NCBI RefSeq assembly: GCF_000718635.1
Contig: NZ_JOBF01000007.1
Span: forward strand, 62,001 to 126,000
Reading direction: 5' to 3'
Length of the DNA stretch: 64,000 nt
DNA from: Streptomyces varsoviensis
GTDB taxonomy: Bacteria > Actinomycetota > Actinomycetes > Streptomycetales > Streptomycetaceae
Shown here: one piece after another, positions 46,404-54,619 of the stretch
How positions within the stretch are numbered: position 1 is the first letter of the stretch
Layout: the number at the start of each line of letters is the position of its first letter
Translations under genes and position numbers: made by a program
The notes under the pieces: generated by a model
What the model was told of the DNA's origin: nothing
The model's input: only the letters and a program-made list of their open reading frames with translations
Databases searched by the model: none

Positions 46404-48752
46404 ATGAGATGGACCCCACCCCCGCGGCGGCGCGCCCGCGTCGCCGCCCTGGCCTGCGCGGCGCTGCTGGGCGGACTCGTGTCCGTACCCGCGCAGGCCG
46501 CCGAGGCGCACCCCACCGGGCGCCTCACCGACCTGGTCAACCCCTTCATCGGCACGGAGAACGAGGGCAACACCTACCCCGGCGCGGCCGTGCCGTTCGG
46601 CATGGTGCAGCTCTCCCCCGACACCGGGCACAACACCGGCTACGACTACAAGGACGACCGTGTCCGCGGCTTCAGCGCCGTCCACCTCTCCGGGGTCGGC
46701 TGCGGCCTCGGCGGCGACCTGCCCACGCTGCCCACCACCGGTGAGGTCACCGAGACCGACTACGCCCGCTACGCCGCCCGGTTCGGCCACGACGACGAGA
46801 GTGCCCGCCCCGGCTACTACCGGGTCGGCCTGAAGTCCTACGGCGGCATCACCGCCGAACTCACCGCCGGCGAGCGCACCGGCCACCAGCGCTACACCTT
46901 CCCCGCCACCGACAAAGCCAACGTCCTGCTCAACGCGGGGCAGTCGCTGCACAAGACCGCCTCCACCACCGTCGAGATCCTCGACGCGCGCACCGTGCGC
47001 ACCACCATCACCGGACACGGCTTCTGCCAGGACACCCGGCCGTACACCCTGCACACGCTCACCCGCTTCGACCGCCCCTTCACCGCCTACGGCACCTGGC
47101 GGGACGGGACGGTCACCGCCGGTTCGAAGCGCTCCACCGGCACCGGGCGCAACGGCGCGTACCTCCGCTTCGACGCCACCCGCGACCGGACCGTGGAGGC
47201 GACCACCGCCATCAGCTACGTGGACGCGGCCGGCGCGCGGCGCAACCTGCGCGCCGAGAGCGACGGCTTCGACCGTACGGCCCGCAAGGCGGACGCGGCC
47301 TGGGAGCGGCGGCTGGGCGGCGTACGGGCGCGGGGCGGGAGCCCGACGCTGCGCCGCACCTTCTACTCCTCCCTCTACCGGTCCTTCCTCGCGCCCAACC
47401 TCGGCAGCGACGTGGACGGCCGCTACACCGGCTGGGACCAGAGGACCCACCGGGCCAGGGGCTTCGACTACTACCAGAACTGGTCCCTGTGGGACACCTA
47501 CCGCACCCAGGCGCAATTGCTCGGGCTCCTCGCGCCGCGCGAGGCACGGGACATGGCGCTGTCCGTGCTGCGCGTCGACGCGGAGGGCGGCTGGCTGCCC
47601 AAGTGGGGGTACGGCACCGTCGAGACCAACATCATGACCGGCGACCCCGTGACGCCCTACCTGACCAACGCCTACCACCAGGGGCTGCTGAGGGGCCACG
47701 AGGAGGAGGCGTACCGGGCGCTGCGGAAGAACGCCGACGGCGTGCCGCCGGCCGACTCCCCCGCCGTGGGCCGGGAGGCCAACGGCCCGTATATCACGAA
47801 TGGTTACGCTCCTTATCTCGCCGACTGGAAGCACCGCAAGCCCGGCGACTCCGACTTCGACCACGGAGCGTCGGCGACCCTCGAATACGCGCTGTCCGAC
47901 GCGATGCTCGCCCGCATGGCCCGCGACCTCGGGCACCGGGCGGACGCCGAGCGCTACGCGCGGCGCGCCCAGAGCTACCGGAACATCTTCGATCCGAGCA
48001 CCGGCTTCTTCCGGGCCCGCGACGCGCACGGCGCGTTCACCGGCCCCGCCGACCCGGCGAAGAGCGTCGGCTTCCACGAGGGCACCGCGTGGCAGTACCA
48101 GTGGCTGGTCCCGCAGGACCTGCCCGGGATGGTGTCCCTGATCGGCGGGAAGGACGCCGCGAACAAGCGCCTCGACTCCTTCTTCGCCTACGACAAGCTG
48201 CTGAAGGACCCGGCGGGCACGGCGCGCACGGTGTGGGTCAACGGCCCGTACGACTACTACAACGCCGACAAGTACAACCCGCAGAACGAGCCGGACACCA
48301 TCGCCCCGTACACCTATCTCTCCACCGGCCGGCCCTGGCAGACCACCGATGTGGTGCACGCGGCGCTCACCCTCTTCACCGACTCGCCGAGCGGCATGAC
48401 CGGCAACGACGACCTGGGCACCATGTCGGCGTGGATGGTGCTGTCCGCCATCGGCGTCTACCCCGTGCAGCCCGGCGCGGACGTCTGGGGGCTGTCCACG
48501 CCGCTCTTCGACCGCGTGGACCTGCGGCTGGACCGCCGCTGGTACCCGCACGGCGGGTTCACCGTCACCGCGCCCGGCACCTCCGACCGGGACCGGTACA
48601 TCCGCTCGGCGCGGCTCGACGGCTCGCCGTACGGCAGGACGTACGTACGCACCGAGGACCTCCGGCACGGCCGGACGCTGTCCTTCCGTGTCGGCTCCGC
48701 CCCTTCGGACTGGGGGACCTCGGCGTCGGCCGCGCCGCCGGCGGTCAACTGA
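46404..48752 (+). CDS. secreted GH92 family alpha-mannosidase
   Basis: A 782-aa exported glycosidase. The signal peptide has an Arg-rich start (RRRARVAALACAALLGG) and a cleavage site after PAQA. GH92 marks: VNPFIGTENEGNTYPGAAVPFG, FSAVHLSGVGCGLGGD, YYQNWSLWDTYRTQAQ, GWLPKWGYGTVETNIMTGDP and GNDDLGTMSAWMVLSAIGVY, whose Asp pair is part of the calcium-dependent inverting active site. Such enzymes trim alpha-1,2-linked mannose from glycans and yeast mannans. The promoter and a LacI-type operator lie immediately upstream, suggesting induction by a mannose-derived sugar. Confidence 0.93.
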   Translation: MRWTPPPRRRARVAALACAALLGGLVSVPAQAAEAHPTGRLTDLVNPFIGTENEGNTYPGAAVPFGMVQLSPDTGHNTGYDYKDDRVRGFSAVHLSGVGCGLGGDLPTLPTTGEVTETDYARYAARFGHDDESARPGYYRVGLKSYGGITAELTAGERTGHQRYTFPATDKANVLLNAGQSLHKTASTTVEILDARTVRTTITGHGFCQDTRPYTLHTLTRFDRPFTAYGTWRDGTVTAGSKRSTGTGRNGAYLRFDATRDRTVEATTAISYVDAAGARRNLRAESDGFDRTARKADAAWERRLGGVRARGGSPTLRRTFYSSLYRSFLAPNLGSDVDGRYTGWDQRTHRARGFDYYQNWSLWDTYRTQAQLLGLLAPREARDMALSVLRVDAEGGWLPKWGYGTVETNIMTGDPVTPYLTNAYHQGLLRGHEEEAYRALRKNADGVPPADSPAVGREANGPYITNGYAPYLADWKHRKPGDSDFDHGASATLEYALSDAMLARMARDLGHRADAERYARRAQSYRNIFDPSTGFFRARDAHGAFTGPADPAKSVGFHEGTAWQYQWLVPQDLPGMVSLIGGKDAANKRLDSFFAYDKLLKDPAGTARTVWVNGPYDYYNADKYNPQNEPDTIAPYTYLSTGRPWQTTDVVHAALTLFTDSPSGMTGNDDLGTMSAWMVLSAIGVYPVQPGADVWGLSTPLFDRVDLRLDRRWYPHGGFTVTAPGTSDRDRYIRSARLDGSPYGRTYVRTEDLRHGRTLSFRVGSAPSDWGTSASAAPPAVN

Positions 48753-48842
48753 CCGGAAAGCACGGCGTGGTGAGAGATCTTCCGCACGCGTCCGGGCTCG
48801 GCCATGATGATCGCCCGTCAGCCCCGACGGAGAGGAACCACC

Positions 48843-50282
48843 ATGGCCGGGCTACGGATGGGACAGGGCGTACTGCGCCGCAAACCGATCGAGCAGATCG
48901 AGGAGGGAGGCTCGGGTGAGCAGCTCAAGCGCTCGCTCGGGCTCTGGCAACTGACGGCGATCGGCGTCGGCGGCCTCATCGGCGCCGGCATCTTCTCCCT
49001 GGCGGGCACGATCGCCAACGGCAAGGCGGGCCCCGCCGTGCTCGTGTCGTTCCTGATCGCGGGGGTGGCGAGCGCGGCGGCGGCGTTCTCGTACGCGGAG
49101 TTCGCGGGCCTCATCCCGAAGGCGGGGTCCGCGTACACCTATGGTTACGCGGTCCTCGGCGAACTGGGCGGCTGGTTCATCGGCTGGGACCTGCTGCTGG
49201 AATACACGGCGATCGTCGCGGTGGTGGCCATCGGCATCTCCGGCTACATCAGCTATCTGCTCGGGGAGATGGACGCGGGGCTGCCGCACTGGATGCTGGG
49301 CGCCCCCGGCACCGGGGACGGTCACCGGGTCGATCTGTTCGCGGTATTGCTGTGCCTGTTCATCGCCTATCTGCTGTCGCTCGGCATCAAGAACGCGGCG
49401 CGTTTCGAGACGATCGTCGTCGGGCTGAAGGTCCTGGTGGTCATCGTGATCATCGCGGTGGGCTTCTTCCATATCAAGTCCGGCAATTACCACCCCTTCT
49501 TCCCCTTCGGCGTCGGCGGCGCGTTCACGGGCGCGGCGACGGTGTTCTTCGCGGTATTCGGCTATGACGCGATGTCCACGGTGGCCGAGGAGTCCAAGGA
49601 CGCGCAGCGCCATATGCCGAAGGCGATCCTGTATTCGCTGGCCATCTCGATGGTGCTGTACGTGCTGGTCTGCCTGGTGCTGACCGGAATGCAGAACTAC
49701 AAGGACATCGACAAGGAGAGCGGCTTCGCCAACGCCTTCAAGTCGGTGGGGCTCGGCGGGCTCGCGGACGTCATCGCGGTCGGCGCGATCATCGGCATCC
49801 TCACCGTCATGTTCACGTTCATGCTGGGAGTCACCCGTGTCTGGTTCTCGATGAGCCGGGACGGGCTGCTGCCGAAGTGGTTCGCGAAGACGCATCCGAA
49901 GCGGCACGTCCCGACGCGGGTGACCTGGATAGTCGGCGTCGCGTCGGCCGCGATCGCCGGGTTCCTGCCGATCGGCGAGGCCGCCGAGCTGACCAACATC
50001 GGCATCCTGCTGGCCTTCGCCGTGGTCTGCGCGTCGGTGATCGTCCTCCGCTACCGCCGCCCCGACCTGCCGCGCACCTTCCGCGCGCCGGGCATGCCGG
50101 TGGTCCCGCTGATAGGGGTGGCCGCGTCGCTGTGGCTGATCACCTATCTCGCCTGGCAGACATGGGTGCGCTTCGCGGTCTGGTTCCTGATCGGCCTGGT
50201 GGTCTACTTCGGCTACTCCTACAAGCGCTCGGAGCTGGCGAAGTCCCCGCCGCGGGAGCGGGAGCGGGAGACGGACGGATAG
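48843..50282 (+). CDS. APC superfamily amino-acid permease (cationic amino acid transporter type)
   Basis: The 479-aa transporter has about 12 helices. ATG 48843 follows GAGAGGA; the frame is open 13 codons upstream. TM1 holds GVGGLIGAGIFSLAGTIA, the substrate-binding GAGIF unwound helix of APC carriers, and TM6 FFAVFGYDAMSTVAEESKDAQR is the conserved CAT-type segment. EFAGLIPKAGSAYTYGYAVLGE also supports the CAT group. The substrate is probably a cationic or other amino acid; the direction is uptake by proton symport or facilitated exchange. It converges with the DNA glycosylase gene 30 nt downstream. Confidence 0.92.
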   Translation: MAGLRMGQGVLRRKPIEQIEEGGSGEQLKRSLGLWQLTAIGVGGLIGAGIFSLAGTIANGKAGPAVLVSFLIAGVASAAAAFSYAEFAGLIPKAGSAYTYGYAVLGELGGWFIGWDLLLEYTAIVAVVAIGISGYISYLLGEMDAGLPHWMLGAPGTGDGHRVDLFAVLLCLFIAYLLSLGIKNAARFETIVVGLKVLVVIVIIAVGFFHIKSGNYHPFFPFGVGGAFTGAATVFFAVFGYDAMSTVAEESKDAQRHMPKAILYSLAISMVLYVLVCLVLTGMQNYKDIDKESGFANAFKSVGLGGLADVIAVGAIIGILTVMFTFMLGVTRVWFSMSRDGLLPKWFAKTHPKRHVPTRVTWIVGVASAAIAGFLPIGEAAELTNIGILLAFAVVCASVIVLRYRRPDLPRTFRAPGMPVVPLIGVAASLWLITYLAWQTWVRFAVWFLIGLVVYFGYSYKRSELAKSPPRERERETDG

Positions 50283-50312
50283 CGGTCTCGCGGGCCCCGC
50301 TCCCGCCGCCCG

Positions 50313-51215
50313 CTATTTGAGCAGCCGGGACAGGCGCCGGTCCGCGAGGAGTTTCCCGCCCGTCTGGCAGGTCGGGCAGTACTGGAGCGCGGAATCGCGG
50401 TACGAGACCTCGCGCACCGTGTCCCCGCAGACGGGGCACGGCTGCCCGGCCCGGCCGTGCACCCGCATCCCGGCCCGCTTCCCGGCCTTCACCTCGCCCG
50501 CCGCGAGGTCGCGGGACTGCTCGACCGCGCGGCGCAGGGTGTCGACGACCGTCGTGTGCAGCGCCCGCGCCTCGTCGTCGGTGAGGGCCGCGGCCAGCTT
50601 GAAGGGCGACATCCGGGCCGCGTGCAGGATCTCGTCCGAGTAGGCGTTGCCGATGCCTGCGATGACGCTCTGGTCCCGCAGCACGCCCTTGACCTGCCGG
50701 CGTTCGCGGCGCAGCAGCGCGGCGAACGCCTCGGGGGTGAGGTCCGGATCGAGCGGGTCCGGGCCCAGCCGGGCGACGCCGGGCACCTCGGACGGCTCGC
50801 GGACGCAGTACACGGCGAGCCGCTTCTGGGTGCCCGCCTCCGTGAGGTCGAAGCCAGCGCCCGGCGCGCCGTCCGGTCCGGCCAGCCGCAGCCGCAGCGC
50901 GAGCGGCCCCTTTCCGGGGCGCGGCGGGGCCGCGGGGAACTCCTCGCGCCAGCGGAGCCACCCCGCGCGGGCCAGGTGGATCACCAGGTGCAGGGGCGCC
51001 CCGTCGGCGCCGCCGTCCCCGCCGTCCGCCGTGAGGGCCAGGAACTTGCCGTGGCGGCGTACGTCCGTGACGGTCCGCCCTTCCAGGGCGTCGAGCGGCG
51101 GATCGTACGTCTTGAGGACGCTCACGGCGAGCGGGCGCACCGTGGCGACCGTATGGCCCTTCAGGCGCTCGCCGAGGAATCCGGCGAGGGCTTCGACTTC
51201 CGGGAGCTCCGGCAT
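50313..51215 (-). CDS. Fpg/Nei family DNA glycosylase
   Basis: A 300-aa bifunctional glycosylase/AP lyase. Start ATG 51215 is chosen because it gives MPELPEVEALAGFL, in which Pro2 is the catalytic nucleophile after Met removal and Glu3 the acid; the upstream GTG would bury them. Also visible: the helix-two-turn-helix region DQSVIAGIGNAYSDEILHAARM, and a C-terminal zinc finger CPVCGDTV...YCPTCQTGG that contacts DNA. It removes oxidised bases. Which of Fpg, Nei or the actinobacterial Nei2-like group it is cannot be settled here. Confidence 0.92.
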   Translation of the reverse strand: MPELPEVEALAGFLGERLKGHTVATVRPLAVSVLKTYDPPLDALEGRTVTDVRRHGKFLALTADGGDGGADGAPLHLVIHLARAGWLRWREEFPAAPPRPGKGPLALRLRLAGPDGAPGAGFDLTEAGTQKRLAVYCVREPSEVPGVARLGPDPLDPDLTPEAFAALLRRERRQVKGVLRDQSVIAGIGNAYSDEILHAARMSPFKLAAALTDDEARALHTTVVDTLRRAVEQSRDLAAGEVKAGKRAGMRVHGRAGQPCPVCGDTVREVSYRDSALQYCPTCQTGGKLLADRRLSRLLK

Positions 51216-51303
51216 GTGCACCAGTCTGCCGCAGCGCTCACGTGCGGCAACTCGGGGCTCAAGGCGCCCTCAGTGCTCCCGGCGCCCTCGGTGGCCTCCG
51301 CGC

Positions 51304-52515
51304 TCAGCGGACCTTCTCGTCCCAGTCGACGCGGTAGTCGCGGATCCAGTCGGAGTCGCCCTGGCCCTCGTCGCGGCCGAGGGCGCGGGCGGTGCGCGCG
51401 TCGCGGGTGCGGGCCGCCTCCGCGGAAGACCGGGCGGCCGCCGCGGCGCCGGGGTCGCGGCTGGCGAGGCGTCCGCTGAGGGCGACGACCCGCTCGACGC
51501 GCTCGCGGCGCAGCCGCTCGTAGGCGGCGAACGCCCGCGCGGTGTCGGGCAGGTCGCGCAGGCACTTTGCGAGGACGACGGCGTCCTCGATGGCGAGAGA
51601 GGCGCCCTGCGCGGCGTTGGGGGCGGTGGCGTGGGCGGCGTCGCCGATGATGACCGTGGAGCGGCCGTGCCAGACGGGGGTGGAGGGGATGTCGTAGGTG
51701 TTGGAGGCCACGATGTCCGTCCCGGTCGCCGCCACGATCCCGGCGGCGGGCGTGGCGTCCTCGGCGAAGACGTCGAGGACCCGCCGTCGCCACTGGGCGG
51801 GGGTACGGGCGGCGAGGGCGGCGCGCGAGAGCTCCTGGCCGGGGATGTTGGCGAACCAGTAGGTCGGGCCGTCGGGCGCGGTGGTGCAGCCGAAGAACGC
51901 CCCCTTCCCGTAGATCATGCGGTACGTCCCGGGCGGCGCGGCCTCGGGGCTGTGCGGGAGCCGGCCGCAGACGGTGCTCTGGCCCACGTGCCGGGGGCGC
52001 GGCGCGCCGGGGTCCAGCAGGGCGCGGGTGCGGGAGTGCAGCCCGTCGGCGCCGATGAGCAGGTCGCCCTCGGCGTGGCTGCCGTCGTCGAAGGCCGCCA
52101 CGACGCGCCCGTTCGCGTCGGTGGTCGCGTCCACGAGGCGCTTGCCGTGCTCGACGGGTATGGACCGCCGTGCCGCTTCCTCGTGCAGGGCGCGGTTCAG
52201 GGCGGCCCGTTCCATGGTGCGCGGGGAGAGCCCGTCTCCCCCGGAGCCCCGCAGGGGCCGCCGGCCGAGCCGTTCGCCCGCGCGGTTGTAGAACTCGACG
52301 CTCTCGGCGGCGAAGGAGCAGTCGTGTACGGGCATGAGGGCGTCCACGGTGCGCAGTGCCGCGAGCCCGTTGGCGAAGAGCATGAGGAACGCCCCCACGT
52401 CGTCGGCGCCCCCGGGATAGGCCTCGTACACCGTGGAGTCGATGCCTGCCTTGCGCAGCGCCAGCGCGGCCACGGGGCCGGCGATACCGCCGCCGATGAT
52501 CAGTGCGCGAGTCAT
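51304..52515 (-). CDS. FAD-dependent monooxygenase (UbiH/PHBH type)
   Basis: A 403-aa class A flavoprotein hydroxylase. ATG 52515 starts at the dinucleotide motif LIIGGGIAGPVAALALRKAG. GDLLIGADGLHSRTR is the DG motif and STVIIGDAAHATAPNAAQGASLAIEDA the GD motif, both of which bind FAD. The YWFANIPGQ strand is typical of the PHBH group. It would hydroxylate an aromatic or similar small molecule using NAD(P)H and O2. It is oriented with, but 83 nt upstream of, the phosphoesterase gene and has no pathway partner nearby. Confidence 0.88.
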   Translation of the reverse strand: MTRALIIGGGIAGPVAALALRKAGIDSTVYEAYPGGADDVGAFLMLFANGLAALRTVDALMPVHDCSFAAESVEFYNRAGERLGRRPLRGSGGDGLSPRTMERAALNRALHEEAARRSIPVEHGKRLVDATTDANGRVVAAFDDGSHAEGDLLIGADGLHSRTRALLDPGAPRPRHVGQSTVCGRLPHSPEAAPPGTYRMIYGKGAFFGCTTAPDGPTYWFANIPGQELSRAALAARTPAQWRRRVLDVFAEDATPAAGIVAATGTDIVASNTYDIPSTPVWHGRSTVIIGDAAHATAPNAAQGASLAIEDAVVLAKCLRDLPDTARAFAAYERLRRERVERVVALSGRLASRDPGAAAAARSSAEAARTRDARTARALGRDEGQGDSDWIRDYRVDWDEKVR

Positions 52516-52598
52516 GGCGACAGTATGCCAAGGAGGCCGGCCGCGCCCGCGTGGCGGCCGGCCTCGGACATGGGCACTGGGGGACGCCGTGGGCGCCG

Positions 52599-54269
52599 TC
52601 AGCGCCGGGGCAGCAGCAGTTCGGTGTTGCGGTCGGTGGGCTCGCCCACGAGGGTCACGTCGGCGCCAGGGGCGTTGAACCCCAACTCCCGGTAGAGGGA
52701 GGCGAGTCCGGTCCGGGAGAGGTCCTCGAAGTCGGTGCGGTAGGGGGCGGCGGACTCGATGAGGGTGGTGAAGAGGGAGAGGGTGCCGTCCCGGTTGTCG
52801 GTGATCTCGATGGCGCGCGCGAGCTGCGGGTAGTCCACGTGGGAGGCGGTGCAGATCTCCCAGAAGGTGCCGCGCGGCCTGATCCGGTTGCGGTGGCTGT
52901 GGCCGTTGATCCAGGCCAGGACGTTGCTGTGGCGCTGGAGGACCGAGATCAGCTCGGCGCCGCCGTGCCGCTGCTCCCCCGGGTGCGCGGGGTCGGGGGT
53001 GAAGTTGTCCATGCTCCAGCTCGCGTGGTGGCTGAAGACCAGCGCGTACTCGTCCTCGTGGCGCGTCAGCACCCGCTCCAGCCAGCGCAGTTGGGAGGTG
53101 CCGAGGGAGCCCTGGTAGTGGCCGCCGGGGTCGGTGGAGTCGAGGCTGACGCCGATGACGTCGTCGGAGACGCGGAAGGTGTAGTAGAGGTCGCCGGTTT
53201 CGAGGTTCTCGCGGGTGTAGCCGTGGCCGAGGGGGCCGCGGCCACGGTGGCGGGGGGCGAGGTGGGCGGCGGCGTACTGGCGGGGGGTCAGCGGCACGCG
53301 GCGCTCGTCGGGGGTGACCGTGCGCATCCGGTGGCGGTGCTCGCGCAGCACGGCCCTGATCCGGTCGCCCTTGGGGTCGACGCCCTTCGCCTCGCCCTCC
53401 ATCAGCCACTTGGCCTGCTCGGCGGGGATGATCTGGAGTTTCTTCGAGCCGACGCAGACGTCCTCTATCCAGGTGCCGGCGGCCGGGTAGCAGCCGCCGG
53501 AGAGCAGGTCGTGGTTGCCGAAGGTGGAGTACCAGGGGATGTTCAGGCCGGGGCTGCGCAGGGGGCGGGTGGCGGCGGCGAGGTAGCCGTCGATGCGCGG
53601 GTAGCCGACCTGCTTGTCCTGGTCGCGCAGGTCCCGCTCGGGGTGCCAGTAGAGCGGCAGGCCGCTGTCCTGCACCCCTTCGTAGCGGTCGGGGTCGCCG
53701 GTGTTGGGGTCGAGCCGGCCGCCGCTGAGGGCGGTCAGGAACCACTCCACCTCGATCTCCGCGTTCTCGTCGCCGTTGTCGCCGGTGGTGATGGCGAAGG
53801 CGAACGGCTCCCCGGTCTCCGGGCCGCGGCGCAGCGCGTTGACGCGCTCGACGAGGGAGACCACGCCGGGCAGGGTGAGGGCCTCGTGCGGGCGCCAGGC
53901 GCCGGGGCCGCCGGCCCGGAAGAACTCGTAGCGCAGCGGGTGCTGCACGTCGGTGAGGTGGATGTCGGTGAACTGCACGAAGGAGGCGAGCGTGGTGCGC
54001 CGCTCGGTGCGGCCCGGCCTGGTCGCGGCGAGGTCGGAGCGGAGCAGCCGGGGCCAGCCGGGGCCGTCGCCGAGCCGCCGGTAGCCGCCGGTGCCGCGGG
54101 GCGCGGCGACGGAGGCGAGGGTGGTGCCGCGGCCGGTGGGCGCGGCGGCGGCCGCGCCGGGCGCCGCGCCGAGCACCCCGGCGGCGGTCCCGACGGCGGC
54201 GGCCGTGGCGGCGAGGAAGGTGCGGCGGTCGGGGCCGGGGGCGGCGGGTCTGTGCGGTCTGCTGGACAT
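52599..54269 (-). CDS. Tat-exported metallophosphoesterase (TIGR03767/PPA1498-like)
   Basis: A 556-aa calcineurin-like phosphoesterase. ATG 54269 has GGGGAGA at proper spacing and gives a twin-arginine signal (DRRTFLAATAAAVGTAAGVL). Metal-binding motifs: FVQFTDIHLTDVQHP (DxH), AITTGDNGDENAEIE (GDNxD), FGNHDLLSGGC (GNHD), FSHHASWS and NGHSHRN. The unusually long insert between GDNxD and GNHD plus overall length match the actinobacterial TIGR03767 group. It should fold before export and act outside the membrane on phosphate esters. Confidence 0.9.
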   Translation of the reverse strand: MSSRPHRPAAPGPDRRTFLAATAAAVGTAAGVLGAAPGAAAAAPTGRGTTLASVAAPRGTGGYRRLGDGPGWPRLLRSDLAATRPGRTERRTTLASFVQFTDIHLTDVQHPLRYEFFRAGGPGAWRPHEALTLPGVVSLVERVNALRRGPETGEPFAFAITTGDNGDENAEIEVEWFLTALSGGRLDPNTGDPDRYEGVQDSGLPLYWHPERDLRDQDKQVGYPRIDGYLAAATRPLRSPGLNIPWYSTFGNHDLLSGGCYPAAGTWIEDVCVGSKKLQIIPAEQAKWLMEGEAKGVDPKGDRIRAVLREHRHRMRTVTPDERRVPLTPRQYAAAHLAPRHRGRGPLGHGYTRENLETGDLYYTFRVSDDVIGVSLDSTDPGGHYQGSLGTSQLRWLERVLTRHEDEYALVFSHHASWSMDNFTPDPAHPGEQRHGGAELISVLQRHSNVLAWINGHSHRNRIRPRGTFWEICTASHVDYPQLARAIEITDNRDGTLSLFTTLIESAAPYRTDFEDLSRTGLASLYRELGFNAPGADVTLVGEPTDRNTELLLPRR

Positions 54270-54619
54270 TCGCGGTCTCCCCACTGTGGCGGTTGGCGGC
54301 GTGCGCACGCCGCTGACGGCCCGTCGACGCCGCCGCCGGGCGCACGGCGTCGGGCGGAGCGCCGAGCGGATCACGGACACGACAGGTCACCAGGATCGAG
54401 GAGGCGGTGCACCGTCGCCTTGCGGGATTCCGTACCGGGGGTCGGGAGTCGGCCTCTTCCGGCTCCGCGGTCCCGGCCCGAGCAGGGCGGCGGTGCGCGC
54501 GCCCGCGCGGGCGGCGCCGCCGACCGCACAGCAGCCTAAGTGACCCGTGGGGGCGCCGGTAGAGCGCGTACGGGCGGGGGCGCCGGTGGAGCGGGAGGCG
54601 GGGGCGACCCGGATGGCCG
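54270..54619. other. 350-bp intergenic region with an 18-bp direct repeat
   Basis: No gene is convincing here. It should hold the promoter of the phosphoesterase and the end of the uvrA-like transcript. GGGGGCGCCGGTAGAGCG (54549-54566) recurs with one change at 54576-54593, and a third partial copy (GGAGGCGGGGGCGAC) follows. Long GC-alternating stretches (54494-54525) could form hairpins. Confidence 0.45.
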